Source of the DNA: Cupriavidus gilardii
GTDB lineage: Bacteria; Pseudomonadota; Gammaproteobacteria; Burkholderiales; Burkholderiaceae
NCBI RefSeq assembly: GCF_013314895.1
Contig: NZ_JABTYE010000023.1
Location: forward strand, 1 to 64,000
Direction of reading: 5' to 3'
DNA: 64,000 bases
Shown here: positions 38,290 through 47,027 of the stretch, piece after piece
How the letters are laid out: each line of letters opens with the position of its first letter
Numbering within the stretch: position 1 is the stretch's first letter
Position numbers and translations under genes: made by a program
The notes under the pieces: generated by a model
What the model saw: only the letters and a program-made list of their open reading frames with translations
Database searches by the model: none
Told to the model about the DNA's origin: nothing

Positions 38290-38991
38290 CTACATCGTCG
38301 GCGTGCGCGATCTGACCGTCTGCTCCAGCAGCGAACGCAGCTTGGCCAGCGCGCCGGGATCGCCCCGTGCCGCGGCGCGCGCGTACCAGATCTTCGCCTG
38401 TTCGATATCGCGCTCGACCACGCCAGGCTCGCCGCGCTCGTAGAAGCTGGCGACGATGTACTGCGCGCCGCCATCGCCCGCGGTCGCGGCCCGCGTGTAC
38501 CACTCGAAGGCCTTGGCGTAATCGCGCGGCACCCCGCGGCCGATGAAGTAATTGGTCGCCAGCGCGACCTGCGCCTGGATATGTCCGCCCTGGCTGGCGC
38601 GCTGATACCAGCGGTTCGCCTCCTCCAGCGACTTGGGCACCAGATCGCCGCGCTCGTGCAATTCGCCCCAGGTGAATTGCGCATGCGTCATCTCGTTGTC
38701 GGCCGCCTTCTTCAGCCAGACCAGTCCCTCCTGCGGCTTCGACGCGGTGCCATCGCCGCGCAGCAGCATCATCGCGTAATTGAACTGCGCCAGCCGGTTG
38801 CCCTGCCGCGCCGCCTCCGCGAAGTCGCGCAACGCCGCATCGAACGCCCCCGCCTCGTAGGCGACCACCGCCTGTCGCGTCAGCGTCTCCGCCGGCTGCG
38901 GCGGCCGCGGCGCCGCCATGGCGGTCTGCCACCCGCCAAGCAGGACCAGTATGCAGGCGGCGTGGCGGACGAGGCGGCGAAGGGTCGGCAT
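38290..38991 (-). CDS. Sel1-repeat (SLR) secreted or periplasmic protein
   Basis: 233 residues: Sec signal peptide (RHAACILVLLGGWQTAMA), then four to five Sel1-like repeats of ~36 residues (A-x-F-N-Y-A-x-M-L-x-x-G-D-G, NYFIGRGVPRDYAKAFEWYTRAA, ASFYERGEPGVVERDIEQAKIWYARAA). Such proteins are scaffolds for protein contacts, some linked to envelope processes. ATG 38991 chosen: GGGAG lies eight bases upstream and it begins the signal peptide. Convergent with rodA (10-base gap). Confidence 0.87.
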   Translation of the reverse strand: MPTLRRLVRHAACILVLLGGWQTAMAAPRPPQPAETLTRQAVVAYEAGAFDAALRDFAEAARQGNRLAQFNYAMMLLRGDGTASKPQEGLVWLKKAADNEMTHAQFTWGELHERGDLVPKSLEEANRWYQRASQGGHIQAQVALATNYFIGRGVPRDYAKAFEWYTRAATAGDGGAQYIVASFYERGEPGVVERDIEQAKIWYARAAARGDPGALAKLRSLLEQTVRSRTPTM

Positions 38992-39265
38992 GGCGAACTC
39001 CCAGCAAGGTCGGGCCTTCCAGCCAGTGTAGGAGTCGGTCGAAAGGGGCGATAGGCTGCGCCGAGTCATTCTCGGAACAAATATGTGAGAGCATTTCGCT
39101 TGCCATCGCATTCTTCCCGGGCATGGTGCGCGCCTCGCCTGGTGACTGGCGGCGGTCACGCCGCGAGCGTGCGTACGACTGCGGACGCTCTAGAATGACG
39201 CGGCCGCGCACGCGGATGCGCTGCCGCCAGCCCTCCCCCGACACGAACCGATCGTCCGCCTCCCC

Positions 39266-40234
39266 ATGCATATCCGTTGGCTCGAAGACTTTGTATGCCT
39301 GGCCGAGGCCGGCAGCCTCGCCCGCGCGGCCGAACTGCGCAATGTCACCCCGCCGGCGTTCGGCCGCCGCATGCAGGCGGTGGAAGTGTGGGCCGGCGCG
39401 CCGCTGATCGATCGCAGCGTGTTTCCGGTCCGGCTGACCGCCGAGGGGCGGCAATTCCTCGAGGCGGCGCAGTCGGCGCTGCATACCCTCGAGGAAACGC
39501 GGCTGGCGCTGCGCGCCGCCCATCGCGTCGACGCCAGCACGGTGGTGATCGCCACCGGCAAGACGCTGTCGCGCTCGCTGGTGCCGGTCTGGCTGGCCGG
39601 GCTGCGCCAGGCGCTGCGGCACGATCCGGTGGCCGCAGGCTTTCGTACCCGGCTATCGACCTTCGCCATGCACGACGCGATGGCGATGTTCACGGAGGGC
39701 GATGCCGATTTCCTGCTGTGCTACAGCCCGCCCGACCTGCCGGTGCGGCTTGACGAGGCCCGCTATCAGTTTCATCCGGTCGGAGTCGAGCGGCTGGTGT
39801 GCGTCGCCGCCGCCGACGCCGCCGGGGGGCCGTGCTTCCGCCTGCCCGGCCGCGGCAAGAACGGCAAGAGCGCGCCGGTGCCGACGATCGCCTATGCCGA
39901 AACGCTGACGATGGGCCGCATGGTCAATCAGGAGATCGCGCGGCGCAAGCTGGCCAGCCGCCTCGACGTGGTGGCCGTCTGCGACTTCGCGGAATCGGTG
40001 CACGAGATGGTCCGCCAGCGCATGGGCCTGGCCTGGCTGCCGGCCCGGCTGATCGCTGACGATCTGCACGCCGGCCGGCTGGTGCGCGCCGATATCGGTA
40101 GCGCGGGGGACGCGGGAACGGAGGGCGGCCAACACGGCGGCAATCGCGATCTGGTGCTGCAGATCCGGCTCTATCGTCCGCGCGCACCGATGCGTCCGCT
40201 GGCCGAAGCGTTCTGGCGGGCCGCGACGGCGTGA
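39266..40234 (+). CDS. LysR-family transcriptional regulator
   Basis: 322 residues: winged helix MHIRWLEDFVCLAEAGSLARAAELRNVTPPAF is a slightly divergent LysR N-terminus (positions 1-32), followed by an effector domain (VVIATGKTLSRSLVPVWL, FLLCYSPPDLPVRL, GLAWLPARLI). A TAGAAT -10 lies at 39191-39196, about 70 bases upstream. It is followed on the same strand by a Bug receptor and an aspartoacylase-like hydrolase, so it may regulate this unit in cis without the usual divergent layout. Confidence 0.88.
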   Translation: MHIRWLEDFVCLAEAGSLARAAELRNVTPPAFGRRMQAVEVWAGAPLIDRSVFPVRLTAEGRQFLEAAQSALHTLEETRLALRAAHRVDASTVVIATGKTLSRSLVPVWLAGLRQALRHDPVAAGFRTRLSTFAMHDAMAMFTEGDADFLLCYSPPDLPVRLDEARYQFHPVGVERLVCVAAADAAGGPCFRLPGRGKNGKSAPVPTIAYAETLTMGRMVNQEIARRKLASRLDVVAVCDFAESVHEMVRQRMGLAWLPARLIADDLHAGRLVRADIGSAGDAGTEGGQHGGNRDLVLQIRLYRPRAPMRPLAEAFWRAATA

Positions 40235-40261
40235 TCTCGCCGGACGCGGACGCGATGCCGC

Positions 40262-40293
40262 GCCGCCGTGCCGCCGTGCCGCCGTGCCGCCGT
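40262..40293. repeat. Four perfect tandem copies of GCCGCCGT
   Basis: Four head-to-tail 8-bp units just after the LysR stop. Copy number is likely to vary between strains. No function known. Confidence 0.7.
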
Positions 40294-40424
40294 GGGTAAC
40301 CGCCTTGCCGCCACGCTTGCCAATCCGGCAATCGCCGTTGCCAAACCCGCATGCGCGGATGCGGCGCCGCTCCCTAACATCGCGCCATACCACATCGATA
40401 ACACATAGACACGGGAGCGTTGCC

Positions 40425-41420
40425 ATGAAGATCTCGCTGCGGACTGCCACCGCCGCCACCTTGCTGTTCTCGGCCATCTCGGCCATGTCGCTGCTGCCTG
40501 CGGGCGCGGCGCGGGCCAGCGAATGGCCGGCCAAACCGATCACGCTGGTGGTCGGCTACACGGCCGGCGGCAGCGTCGACCTGGTCGCCCGTACCGTCGC
40601 CCCTGAGCTCGGCAAACGGCTGGGCCAGAGCGTCGTGATCGAGAACCTCGGCGGCGCCGGCGGCACCATCGGCGCGTCGCGGGTGGTCAAGGCCGAGGCC
40701 GATGGCTACACGCTGCTGATGGGCTCGGGCAGCGAGGTGTCGATCGCGCGCCTGACCAATCCGGCGGTACGCTACGACGGCGAGAAGGACTTGGCGCCGA
40801 TCACCTTCGTCGGCACACAGCCGATGGTGCTGGTCGGCAAGCCGACGCTGCCGGCCCGCAATGCCGGCGAACTGATCGCGCTGGCCAAGGCGCAGCCGGA
40901 CAAGCTGGCCTACGCCTCGTCGGGCGTCGGCACGCCGCTGAACCTGGCGGGCGAGCTGATCAAGCAGCAGGGCAAGGTCGGCATCACGCACGTGCCGTAC
41001 AAGGGCGCATCGGCGATGGCGACCGATCTGCTCGGCGGCCAGATCGATCTGGCGGTGATGGTGCTGTCCTCCGCGCTGCCGCATATCCAGGGCGGACGGG
41101 TCAAGGCCTATGGCGTGACCGAGGCCCGGCGCGCCGCGGTGGCGCCCGACGTGCCGGCGCTGGCGGAGACGCCCGCGCTGAAGGGCGTCGACATGGGCGT
41201 CTGGTTCGGGTTGATGGCGCCGAAGGCCACGCCGCGCGCGGTGGTGGATCGGCTCAACACCGAGATGCAGGCGGTGCTGGCGATGCCGGAGGTCCGCAAG
41301 AAGCTGGCCGAGGCCGGCGTCGAGGTCGCGCCCGCCAATCCGGCGCAGTTCGCCGCCTTCGTCAAGCGCGAGACCGCCAAGTACCGCACCATCGTGCAAG
41401 CGGCCGGCATCCAGCAATAA
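40425..41420 (+). CDS. Bug (TctC-family) periplasmic solute-binding receptor
   Basis: 331 residues: signal peptide (ATAATLLFSAISAMSLLPAGA, cleavage near ARAS-EWPA), then ITLVVGYTAGGSVDLVAR, VVIENLGGAGGTIGAS, ITHVPYKGASAMATDLLGGQID and C-terminal AAGIQQ. ATG 40425 has GGGAG nine bases upstream; a longer open frame from 40284 overlaps the tandem repeats and is not conserved. It precedes an aspartoacylase-type hydrolase by 9 bases, suggesting uptake of an N-acyl amino acid, an inference from context only. Confidence 0.93.
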   Translation: MKISLRTATAATLLFSAISAMSLLPAGAARASEWPAKPITLVVGYTAGGSVDLVARTVAPELGKRLGQSVVIENLGGAGGTIGASRVVKAEADGYTLLMGSGSEVSIARLTNPAVRYDGEKDLAPITFVGTQPMVLVGKPTLPARNAGELIALAKAQPDKLAYASSGVGTPLNLAGELIKQQGKVGITHVPYKGASAMATDLLGGQIDLAVMVLSSALPHIQGGRVKAYGVTEARRAAVAPDVPALAETPALKGVDMGVWFGLMAPKATPRAVVDRLNTEMQAVLAMPEVRKKLAEAGVEVAPANPAQFAAFVKRETAKYRTIVQAAGIQQ

Positions 41421-41429
41421 CGAGGACCC

Positions 41430-42401
41430 ATGAACACGATGACCACGCTCGACGCCTATCCGGTCGAAGTCGCGTTTCCCGATATCCGGCCGTATGCCGA
41501 CGGCAATACCGGCATCGCCTATGTCCATCATTTCGACAGCGGCGTGCCGGGTCCGCACGTGATGATCAACGCGCTGACGCACGGCAACGAGGTCTGCGGC
41601 GCGATCGTCGTCAAGGAACTGCTGGATCTGGGGCTCCGGCCGCGCCGCGGGCAACTGACGCTGGCGTTCGCCAACGTCGACGCCTATCACCGCTTCGATC
41701 CGGCAAAGCCGGATGCTTCACGCTTTGTCGACCAGGACTTCAACCGCGTCTGGACCGCCGCGGTGCTCGACGATGCGTCGCGCGACTCGTCCGAACTGCG
41801 GCGCGCGCGCGAGATGCGGCCGCTGATCGACCGCGTCGATCTGCTGCTGGACCTGCATTCGATGCACGAAAAAAGCCTGCCGCTGATCGTGTCGGGCCCG
41901 CTCGACAAGGGCGTGACGCTGGCGCGGGCGCTCGGCGCTCCGGCGCATGTGATCGTCGACGAAGGCCATCCGGAAGGCCGGCGCATGCGCGACTACGCCG
42001 GCTTCGGCGATCCGGCCAGCCCGAAGAATGCGCTGCTGATCGAGTGCGGCCAGCATTGGGAGGCATCGTCGGTGGCGGTGGCGCGCGACAGCACCGCGCG
42101 CTTCCTGTTGACCGCCGGCATCGTCGACCGCAGCGACCTGCCTGCCGGCTGGCTGTCGGCGCAGGCCGCGCCACAGCGCGTGGTGCGCGTGACCGAGCCG
42201 GTGGTCGCCACCAGCATGAACTTCCGCTTCGCCGGTCCTTACACCGGCCTGGAGACCTTCGCCGAGGCCGGCACGGTGATTGGCTGGAACGACGATGTGC
42301 CGGTGGTGACGCCGTATCCGGATTGCGTGCTGGTGATGCCGTCGCTGCGCCAGTTGCGTCCCGGCGTGACGGTGGTGCGGCTGGGACAGCTGGAGCCTTG
42401 A
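41430..42401 (+). CDS. Succinylglutamate desuccinylase/aspartoacylase family zinc hydrolase
   Basis: 323 residues of the M14-like AspA/AstE fold: zinc ligands in ALTHGNEVCG (H and E) and in LLLDLHSMHEK (H), with VDQDFNRVW and the catalytic Glu in LLIECGQHWE. C-terminal beta domain (GPYTGLETFAEAGTVIGWND). Members remove acyl groups from N-acyl amino acids or, in related branches, act as small amidases; the substrate is not fixed by sequence. Co-transcribed with the Bug receptor 9 bases upstream. Confidence 0.88.
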   Translation: MNTMTTLDAYPVEVAFPDIRPYADGNTGIAYVHHFDSGVPGPHVMINALTHGNEVCGAIVVKELLDLGLRPRRGQLTLAFANVDAYHRFDPAKPDASRFVDQDFNRVWTAAVLDDASRDSSELRRAREMRPLIDRVDLLLDLHSMHEKSLPLIVSGPLDKGVTLARALGAPAHVIVDEGHPEGRRMRDYAGFGDPASPKNALLIECGQHWEASSVAVARDSTARFLLTAGIVDRSDLPAGWLSAQAAPQRVVRVTEPVVATSMNFRFAGPYTGLETFAEAGTVIGWNDDVPVVTPYPDCVLVMPSLRQLRPGVTVVRLGQLEP

Positions 42402-42444
42402 TCCTTCGCGGCAAAGATGCCCGCCAAGAGCATCGCCGCGGCCA

Positions 42445-43410
42445 TTAACGTGTCTTGAAGACGGCGTCGAGCGATTTGGCGTCCAGGAGCCGCCCGCTCC
42501 ATCGCCGGATGTCGGCCGCCTGCGCCGCGTTCAGCTTGGCAACGACCCCCGGTGGCAGCGGCCCAAACCGGCGTGCCAGCAGTTGCTGCAGCACCCGGGC
42601 CGCGCCTTCCCGCCGGCCCTTTGTGATTCCCTTCTTCTCGCCCTTCTCTTCGTGTCGGGCGGCCCACTCGTCCATCCGTTGTGCCAGTGACATTTCCAAA
42701 TCCTCCAGATCTCGAACCCGTGGCAGCGTGAGCTTGCCCTTGCGCTGCCTCAACAATACGCCACGCATCCACATCGCCAAAGTCCGCTTGAGTTCCTTGC
42801 GTCCGTCGATCCAGCAACGGACCTCGCGAATCACGCGGACCAGACTCCGCTCGTTCTTCAATCGGTTGAAACGCATCACCGCCGCCACCAGATTGCGGCG
42901 CCGAGCCAGTTGTGCTTCCGAGTACTGGCTTTCGTCGATCAGGTGATAGCGAAAACGCGGAACCGGGAAGTCCGCATCGTGAGCGATCAGGCTTTCGACA
43001 TCCACCGGCGCCCTCCACTTTGTTTCGCCGTTGTACAGCACGATCGGCAACACGGGCGGCAACAGACGGCCCGGTAAACATTCCTTGCGCCGGATCAGGT
43101 CCTGGTACAGAAGCATCAGGTAGCTGAGCACTCGCACGGCCATGAATGTGTCCACGGTACTCTGGAACTCGATCAGGATGTACAGGTACATCCACTGCTG
43201 TCCCGTTCGCACGCGCCAAACCACGTCATCAGCCCGCTCGCGGAAGTCATCGGTCACGTAGCTGCACGGCATGCGCTCCAGGGTGGAGAAATCCACCTTG
43301 CGCCACCATTGCTTCGGCACAAAGCTCTTCAGCAGGTCCCTGACGAATTCGGGACAGGTGTACAGAAACTTGTAGGAGACGTCGTCGTGCTTGGCCATCG
43401 TGCCGATCAT
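42445..43410 (-). CDS. Rpn-family recombination-promoting nuclease / putative transposase (PD-(D/E)XK)
   Basis: 321 residues. The N-terminal two thirds match the PD-(D/E)XK_Tnp (YhgA/Rpn) family: DVSYKFLYTCPEFVRDLLKSF, ERADDVVWRV with a catalytic Asp, and YILIEFQS with the E-x-Q pair, then LPIVLYNG. The C-terminal part (RREGAARVLQQLLARRFGPLP) matches DUF4351, often fused to this family. Rpn proteins raise RecA-independent recombination and some act in phage defence. Start is ATG 43410 or ATG 43398 (MAKHDD). It sits with an HTH gene in a pocket of visibly lower GC upstream. Confidence 0.87.
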   Translation of the reverse strand: MIGTMAKHDDVSYKFLYTCPEFVRDLLKSFVPKQWWRKVDFSTLERMPCSYVTDDFRERADDVVWRVRTGQQWMYLYILIEFQSTVDTFMAVRVLSYLMLLYQDLIRRKECLPGRLLPPVLPIVLYNGETKWRAPVDVESLIAHDADFPVPRFRYHLIDESQYSEAQLARRRNLVAAVMRFNRLKNERSLVRVIREVRCWIDGRKELKRTLAMWMRGVLLRQRKGKLTLPRVRDLEDLEMSLAQRMDEWAARHEEKGEKKGITKGRREGAARVLQQLLARRFGPLPPGVVAKLNAAQAADIRRWSGRLLDAKSLDAVFKTR

Positions 43411-43517
43411 GCGTGGGGGCGCATCGCGCCGAAACCGCCAGCATGCCGACTCAAGGGCTATGAAGCTTTCGTAATAGTTGCCGCGCTATGAGTTACTGAA
43501 TTGTGGCCACCGACCAG

Positions 43518-43790
43518 CTAACTCGCCTCCCCTGCCGCAGCCTTGCGCTGCCGCTTGAATCGTTTCAATCCTGCCGCGGAGAACCATCCACAGCGCCCGC
43601 CCCCGCTCGAGGGGATCACCGTCCCGTCGTGGAAAAGGCGCTGGAATGCGACCAGCGACACCTCAAGATATTCTGCGGCTTCCTCTGCGGTGAATTGCTC
43701 CTCGGCCAGATGGCCGAACAGTTCTTCGTGACAGACGTCGTCATCTGCAGGTTTCGGATATTCGGCGGAACGGACGGAGTATCGAGCCAT
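43518..43790 (-). CDS. Small helix-turn-helix (excisionase-like) DNA-binding protein
   Basis: 90 residues from MARYSVRSAEYPKPADDDVC. The middle EEQFTAEEAAEYLEVSLVAFQRLFHDGTVIPSS is an HTH_17/excisionase-type helix pair with wing (positions ~35-67), and the C-terminus is strongly basic (GLKRFKRQRKAAA). An upstream extension to 43859 is open but not conserved. Neighbours suggest a mobile or toxin-antitoxin-like context, but no partner is proven. Moderately low GC. Confidence 0.7.
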   Translation of the reverse strand: MARYSVRSAEYPKPADDDVCHEELFGHLAEEQFTAEEAAEYLEVSLVAFQRLFHDGTVIPSSGGGRCGWFSAAGLKRFKRQRKAAAGEAS

Positions 43791-43938
43791 GATTTTTTTG
43801 GTGCCAGAACGGATTGCGTAGGGAGACGCAGGATAACGAGGCCCGGAAGGCCAGGCCACGCTTTGCGGACCACCGCCTGTAGAAATCGGTGAACACCCTC
43901 ATCAAGCGCAGCACGTCCTCAGCCGTAAACCGATCCAT
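43741..43938 (-). CDS. Small unknown ORF upstream of the HTH gene, possibly a remnant
   Basis: 65 codons from ATG 43938 (MDRFTAEDVLRLMRVFTDF). The first ~25 residues look protein-like and helical; the rest (LSCVSLRNPFWHQKN) overlaps the HTH gene in another frame and looks random. May be the start of a degraded gene. Not recognised. Confidence 0.25.
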   Translation of the reverse strand: MDRFTAEDVLRLMRVFTDFYRRWSAKRGLAFRASLSCVSLRNPFWHQKNHGSILRPFRRISETCR

Positions 43939-44012
43939 GACGACGTGACGGAGATCATGCGTCCGCCGTGCGCCATGTGGTGCCGGCAACTTCCCTTTTG
44001 CAGGAAACGGAC

Positions 44013-46073
44013 GTGCGCCCCCTTGCCCCCGCCCCCCTTGCTTCGTCGGCTGCCGGCCTTGCCGGCGCTTTATCTCCTTCCCCTGCTGATACCTCCTCCG
44101 CCAGCAAGCCGTCGCGCCGCTGGCGCCTTGGCGCCGCGCGGATCGGCACGCGGCTCGCGCTGATCGTGCTGGCCGTGCAAGTGCTGGTATTCGGCCTGTT
44201 CGCCTGGGTACTGTCGGACAGCAGCATGCGCCAGCTCGAGGCGCAGCAGCGCGCGGCGATGAGCGCGCAGAACGAGACGCTGCGCGATCTGCTCGGCCAG
44301 TTCGACGACACCATGCTGCAGGAGGCCGACCGCTTCCTGCTGAGCTTCGCCGCGCTGGTGCCGGGCCCGTATGCGGTCGACCCCGCGCAGACCATCGAGG
44401 TCGCCGGCCAGCCGACGCCGCAGTTCACCAGCGGCGAGGTCGTGCTGAACAACAACTTCGCGGTGCCCGACCGCTTCTTCTCGACCACCGGCGGCACCAT
44501 CGCCACGGTGTTCGCGCGCCGCGGCGACGATTTCGTGCGCGTGACCACCTCGCTGAAGAAACAGAACGGCGAGCGCGCGGTCGGTACGCTGCTCGATCGC
44601 GCCGGCGGCGCCTATGCCGCAGTGCAGGCGGGCCGCTCCTACCGCGCGCTGACGTGGCTGTTCGGCAAGCCGTATATGAGCAAGTACGAGCCGGTGCGCG
44701 ATGCCGCCGGCAAGATCGTCGGCGCGCTCTATGTCGGCGTCGATGTCAGCGCCGAGCTCGCGATGCTGAAAAACCGCATTCGCCGCAAATCGATCGGCGC
44801 CGACGGACATTTCCTGGTGGTCGACGCCAAGCCCGGCCCCGACCAGGGCAAGCTGCTGGTTGGCCGCCGCCAGGAGGGCACGGTGCAACTCGACGCGCGC
44901 GACGAAGACGGCAAGACCTGGCTGCGCGAGATGATGACCGCGCGCCAGGGCAGCCTGACGCATCGGGTCGCCTTCGACGGCAGTGCTCCGGCGCTGCGCC
45001 TGACCGCATTCGAGACGTACCCGGAATGGCAATGGCTGATCGTCGGCTCGGTGCCGGTCGACAGCCTGCGCGCGGAACTGATCGCCAACCGCAACCGCTT
45101 CCTCGCGGCGGGCCTCGCGCTGGCGCTGCTGGTGTCGGCGGGTTTCTGGTGGATGCTGCGCCGGATGGTCAGCGCACCGCTGGCCGATGCGGCAGCGGCG
45201 GCGCGCAGTCTTGCCGCCGGCGACCTGACCGCACGGCTGGACAGCCCGCGCCGCGACGAGATCGGCGAGCTGATGCGCGCGATCGACGGCGTCGGCCAGG
45301 GCCTGTCGGGCATCGTCGGCACCGTGCGCGCCAGCGCCGATGCGATCGTCGCCAGCACCGGCGAGATCGCCAGCGGCAACGCCGATCTGTCGGCCCGCAC
45401 CGCGAGCCAGGCCAGCAGCCTGGAGCGCACGGTCGCCAGCATCGAGCAGCTGAGCGCGACGGTGCGGCAGAACGCCGATGCCGCGGTGGACGCCGACGCC
45501 ACCGTGCGAAGCGCCGCCGACGCGGCGCGGCACGGCGGCAGCACGGTCGAACGGGTGGTGCAGACCATGGATGGCGTACACCGCAACGCGCAGCAGGTGG
45601 TCGACATCATCGGCATGATCGACGGCATCGCGTTCCAGACCAACATCCTGGCGCTGAATGCAGCGGTCGAAGCCGCACGGGCCGGCGAGCACGGCCGCGG
45701 TTTCGCGGTGGTGGCCGGTGAGGTGCGCAGTCTCGCGCAGCGCAGCGCCACCGCGGCGGGCGAGATCAAGGCGCTGATCGAGCGGACCGTCTCCGATCTG
45801 CGCGACGGCCACGCAGCGGTACAGCAGGCCGGCAGCGCGATGGAGGACATCGTGCGCCAGGTCGAAGGCATCGCCACGCGCATGGCCGAGATCAGCGCGG
45901 CCTCGCGCGAACAGTCGCAGGGCATCGCACAGGTCAGCGGCGCGCTGGCCGAGATGGACGGCGTCACGCAACAGAACGCCGCGCTGGTCGAGGAGGCCGC
46001 GGCGGCGGCCGAGAGCCTCGATCAACGCGCCCAGCAGCTGCGCGAGGCGGTGCAGGCGTTCAGGCTGGCGTAG
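44013..46073 (+). CDS. Methyl-accepting chemotaxis protein with Cache-type sensor
   Basis: About 686 residues: TM1 ([20 protein letters not shown]), a periplasmic Cache_3-Cache_2 sensor (residues ~80-360), TM2 ([18 protein letters not shown]), a HAMP domain ([21 protein letters not shown]) and a cytoplasmic signalling domain with the hairpin tip [20 protein letters not shown]. No C-terminal CheR-binding pentapeptide is seen. Start is uncertain: the frame opens at GTG 43968, but GTG 44013 has AGGA seven bases upstream. It senses an unknown ligand for chemotaxis. Stop overlaps the convergent lipoprotein gene by 14 bases. Confidence 0.92.
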   Translation: MRPLAPAPLASSAAGLAGALSPSPADTSSASKPSRRWRLGAARIGTRLALIVLAVQVLVFGLFAWVLSDSSMRQLEAQQRAAMSAQNETLRDLLGQFDDTMLQEADRFLLSFAALVPGPYAVDPAQTIEVAGQPTPQFTSGEVVLNNNFAVPDRFFSTTGGTIATVFARRGDDFVRVTTSLKKQNGERAVGTLLDRAGGAYAAVQAGRSYRALTWLFGKPYMSKYEPVRDAAGKIVGALYVGVDVSAELAMLKNRIRRKSIGADGHFLVVDAKPGPDQGKLLVGRRQEGTVQLDARDEDGKTWLREMMTARQGSLTHRVAFDGSAPALRLTAFETYPEWQWLIVGSVPVDSLRAELIANRNRFLAAGLALALLVSAGFWWMLRRMVSAPLADAAAAARSLAAGDLTARLDSPRRDEIGELMRAIDGVGQGLSGIVGTVRASADAIVASTGEIASGNADLSARTASQASSLERTVASIEQLSATVRQNADAAVDADATVRSAADAARHGGSTVERVVQTMDGVHRNAQQVVDIIGMIDGIAFQTNILALNAAVEAARAGEHGRGFAVVAGEVRSLAQRSATAAGEIKALIERTVSDLRDGHAAVQQAGSAMEDIVRQVEGIATRMAEISAASREQSQGIAQVSGALAEMDGVTQQNAALVEEAAAAAESLDQRAQQLREAVQAFRLA

Positions 46074-46683
46074 CGGCGGCGCTGCCGCCCGTCCCGCTAT
46101 TCGGATCGGACAGCGGGGCGTTGCGATCCCGCGCCTGCGGATGCGGCAGGCGGCCCGGGAACAGCTGGTCGACCAGTTCGTCGATCTTCTGCGCCGGGTC
46201 GATCAGGTGGCTCAGGTTGACGCCGCCCTGGCTGCGCCGCGCATCGTAGACCGCCTTGCCGACGCGTTCGCCGCGGCGATAGACGGTGATGTCGGCGGTC
46301 GCCAGGAAGGGGCGCCAGTACGACTGCGAGGTGGCCGCATAGGTCGCCGTCAACGTGCAGGCCGCCACCGACGATCCCGGCGGCAGCAGCCGCGCCTCGA
46401 AGCCGCGGCGCTGCAACGAATGCAGCAGCGTCGCCGCGAACGGCGCGCGACCGGCGGGACTGTCGATCACGCAGAACGGCGCCCCGAGATCGGGATCGAT
46501 GCGGACCATCGCCGCGATCGGGTCGGCCGGCGGTGGCGCTTCGGCCGGGCTGACCGACTGGTAGGTGGCGCAGCCCGCGGTCAGCGTGGTCAGCGCCGTC
46601 AGTGCGGACAGCATCAGCAGGCCCGCGCGGGCGGACGAAGCGGCAAACGCGGCGCGGCCGCGGCGTGGCAGGGCGGAAGTCAT
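46060..46683 (-). CDS. Predicted lipoprotein (resembles Sbal_3080 family)
   Basis: 207 residues with a lipoprotein signal ([17 protein letters not shown], lipobox TAGC at about residues 35-38). The mature domain includes [40 protein letters not shown] and [18 protein letters not shown], a layout like the small Sbal_3080 lipoproteins; family call tentative. Function unknown. Convergent with the chemoreceptor and upstream of the acyl-CoA carboxylase regulatory region on the other strand. Confidence 0.65.
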   Translation of the reverse strand: MTSALPRRGRAAFAASSARAGLLMLSALTALTTLTAGCATYQSVSPAEAPPPADPIAAMVRIDPDLGAPFCVIDSPAGRAPFAATLLHSLQRRGFEARLLPPGSSVAACTLTATYAATSQSYWRPFLATADITVYRRGERVGKAVYDARRSQGGVNLSHLIDPAQKIDELVDQLFPGRLPHPQARDRNAPLSDPNSGTGGSAAATPA

Positions 46684-46866
46684 GGCGATCCCTCTGGGTC
46701 CGGTTGGTTCGATGGCGCGGTGGCAGGTCTTGCTCCCGCCGGCATCGCAACGCGCGCATGGCGGGGTCTCTGCCGGTTAACGGCAGCAGGCGCGGCATCT
46801 GTAGGGACGAACTGGTGCGGCATCGACGCAGCATCGATTTGCCACGGCGCCAGATTTTGAGCCGCA

Positions 46867-46883
46867 ATTCTGCATAGCGGAAT
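46867..46883. promoter_or_regulatory. IclR-like palindrome 1 (ATTCTGC-ATA-GCGGAAT)
   Basis: Near-perfect inverted repeat, one mismatch, of the TTCYGC-N3-GCRGAA form commonly bound by IclR-family proteins. Lies 145 bases before the carboxylase start in the 344-base spacer 46684-47027. Confidence 0.5.
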
Positions 46884-46924
46884 TCGTGAGTGGTCGATTA
46901 TCGCCAACGTCTTGTTGTACGCGC

Positions 46925-46969
46925 TTGTCGCGGGCGTTCCTCGCCATGTAGATTCTGCTTTGCAGAATC
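46925..46969 (+). promoter_or_regulatory. Promoter candidate with IclR-like palindrome 2 (GATTCTGC-TTT-GCAGAATC)
   Basis: TTGTCG (46925-46930), 18 bases, TAGATT (46949-46954). The -10 overlaps a perfect 8-bp inverted repeat GATTCTGC/GCAGAATC (46951-46969), so a repressor there would block polymerase. Palindrome centres 1 and 2 are 85 bases apart, close to eight helical turns. The regulator at 53459-54256 is a candidate binder. The remaining spacer shows no other feature. Confidence 0.55.
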
Positions 46970-47027
46970 ACATGCCAAAAAACAATGCGCCCCGTTTCCA
47001 CGGCGGCGACATCGAGAGGGGACACTT

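Noticed and set aside
43616..43873. 85-codon minus-strand ORF over the HTH gene
   Set aside because: Overlaps the better-supported HTH protein in another frame and looks random.
46890..47027. Upstream start of the carboxylase frame
   Set aside because: Would put palindrome 2 and the -10 inside the gene; conserved biotin carboxylase sequence begins at GTG 47028, which has a ribosome-binding site.
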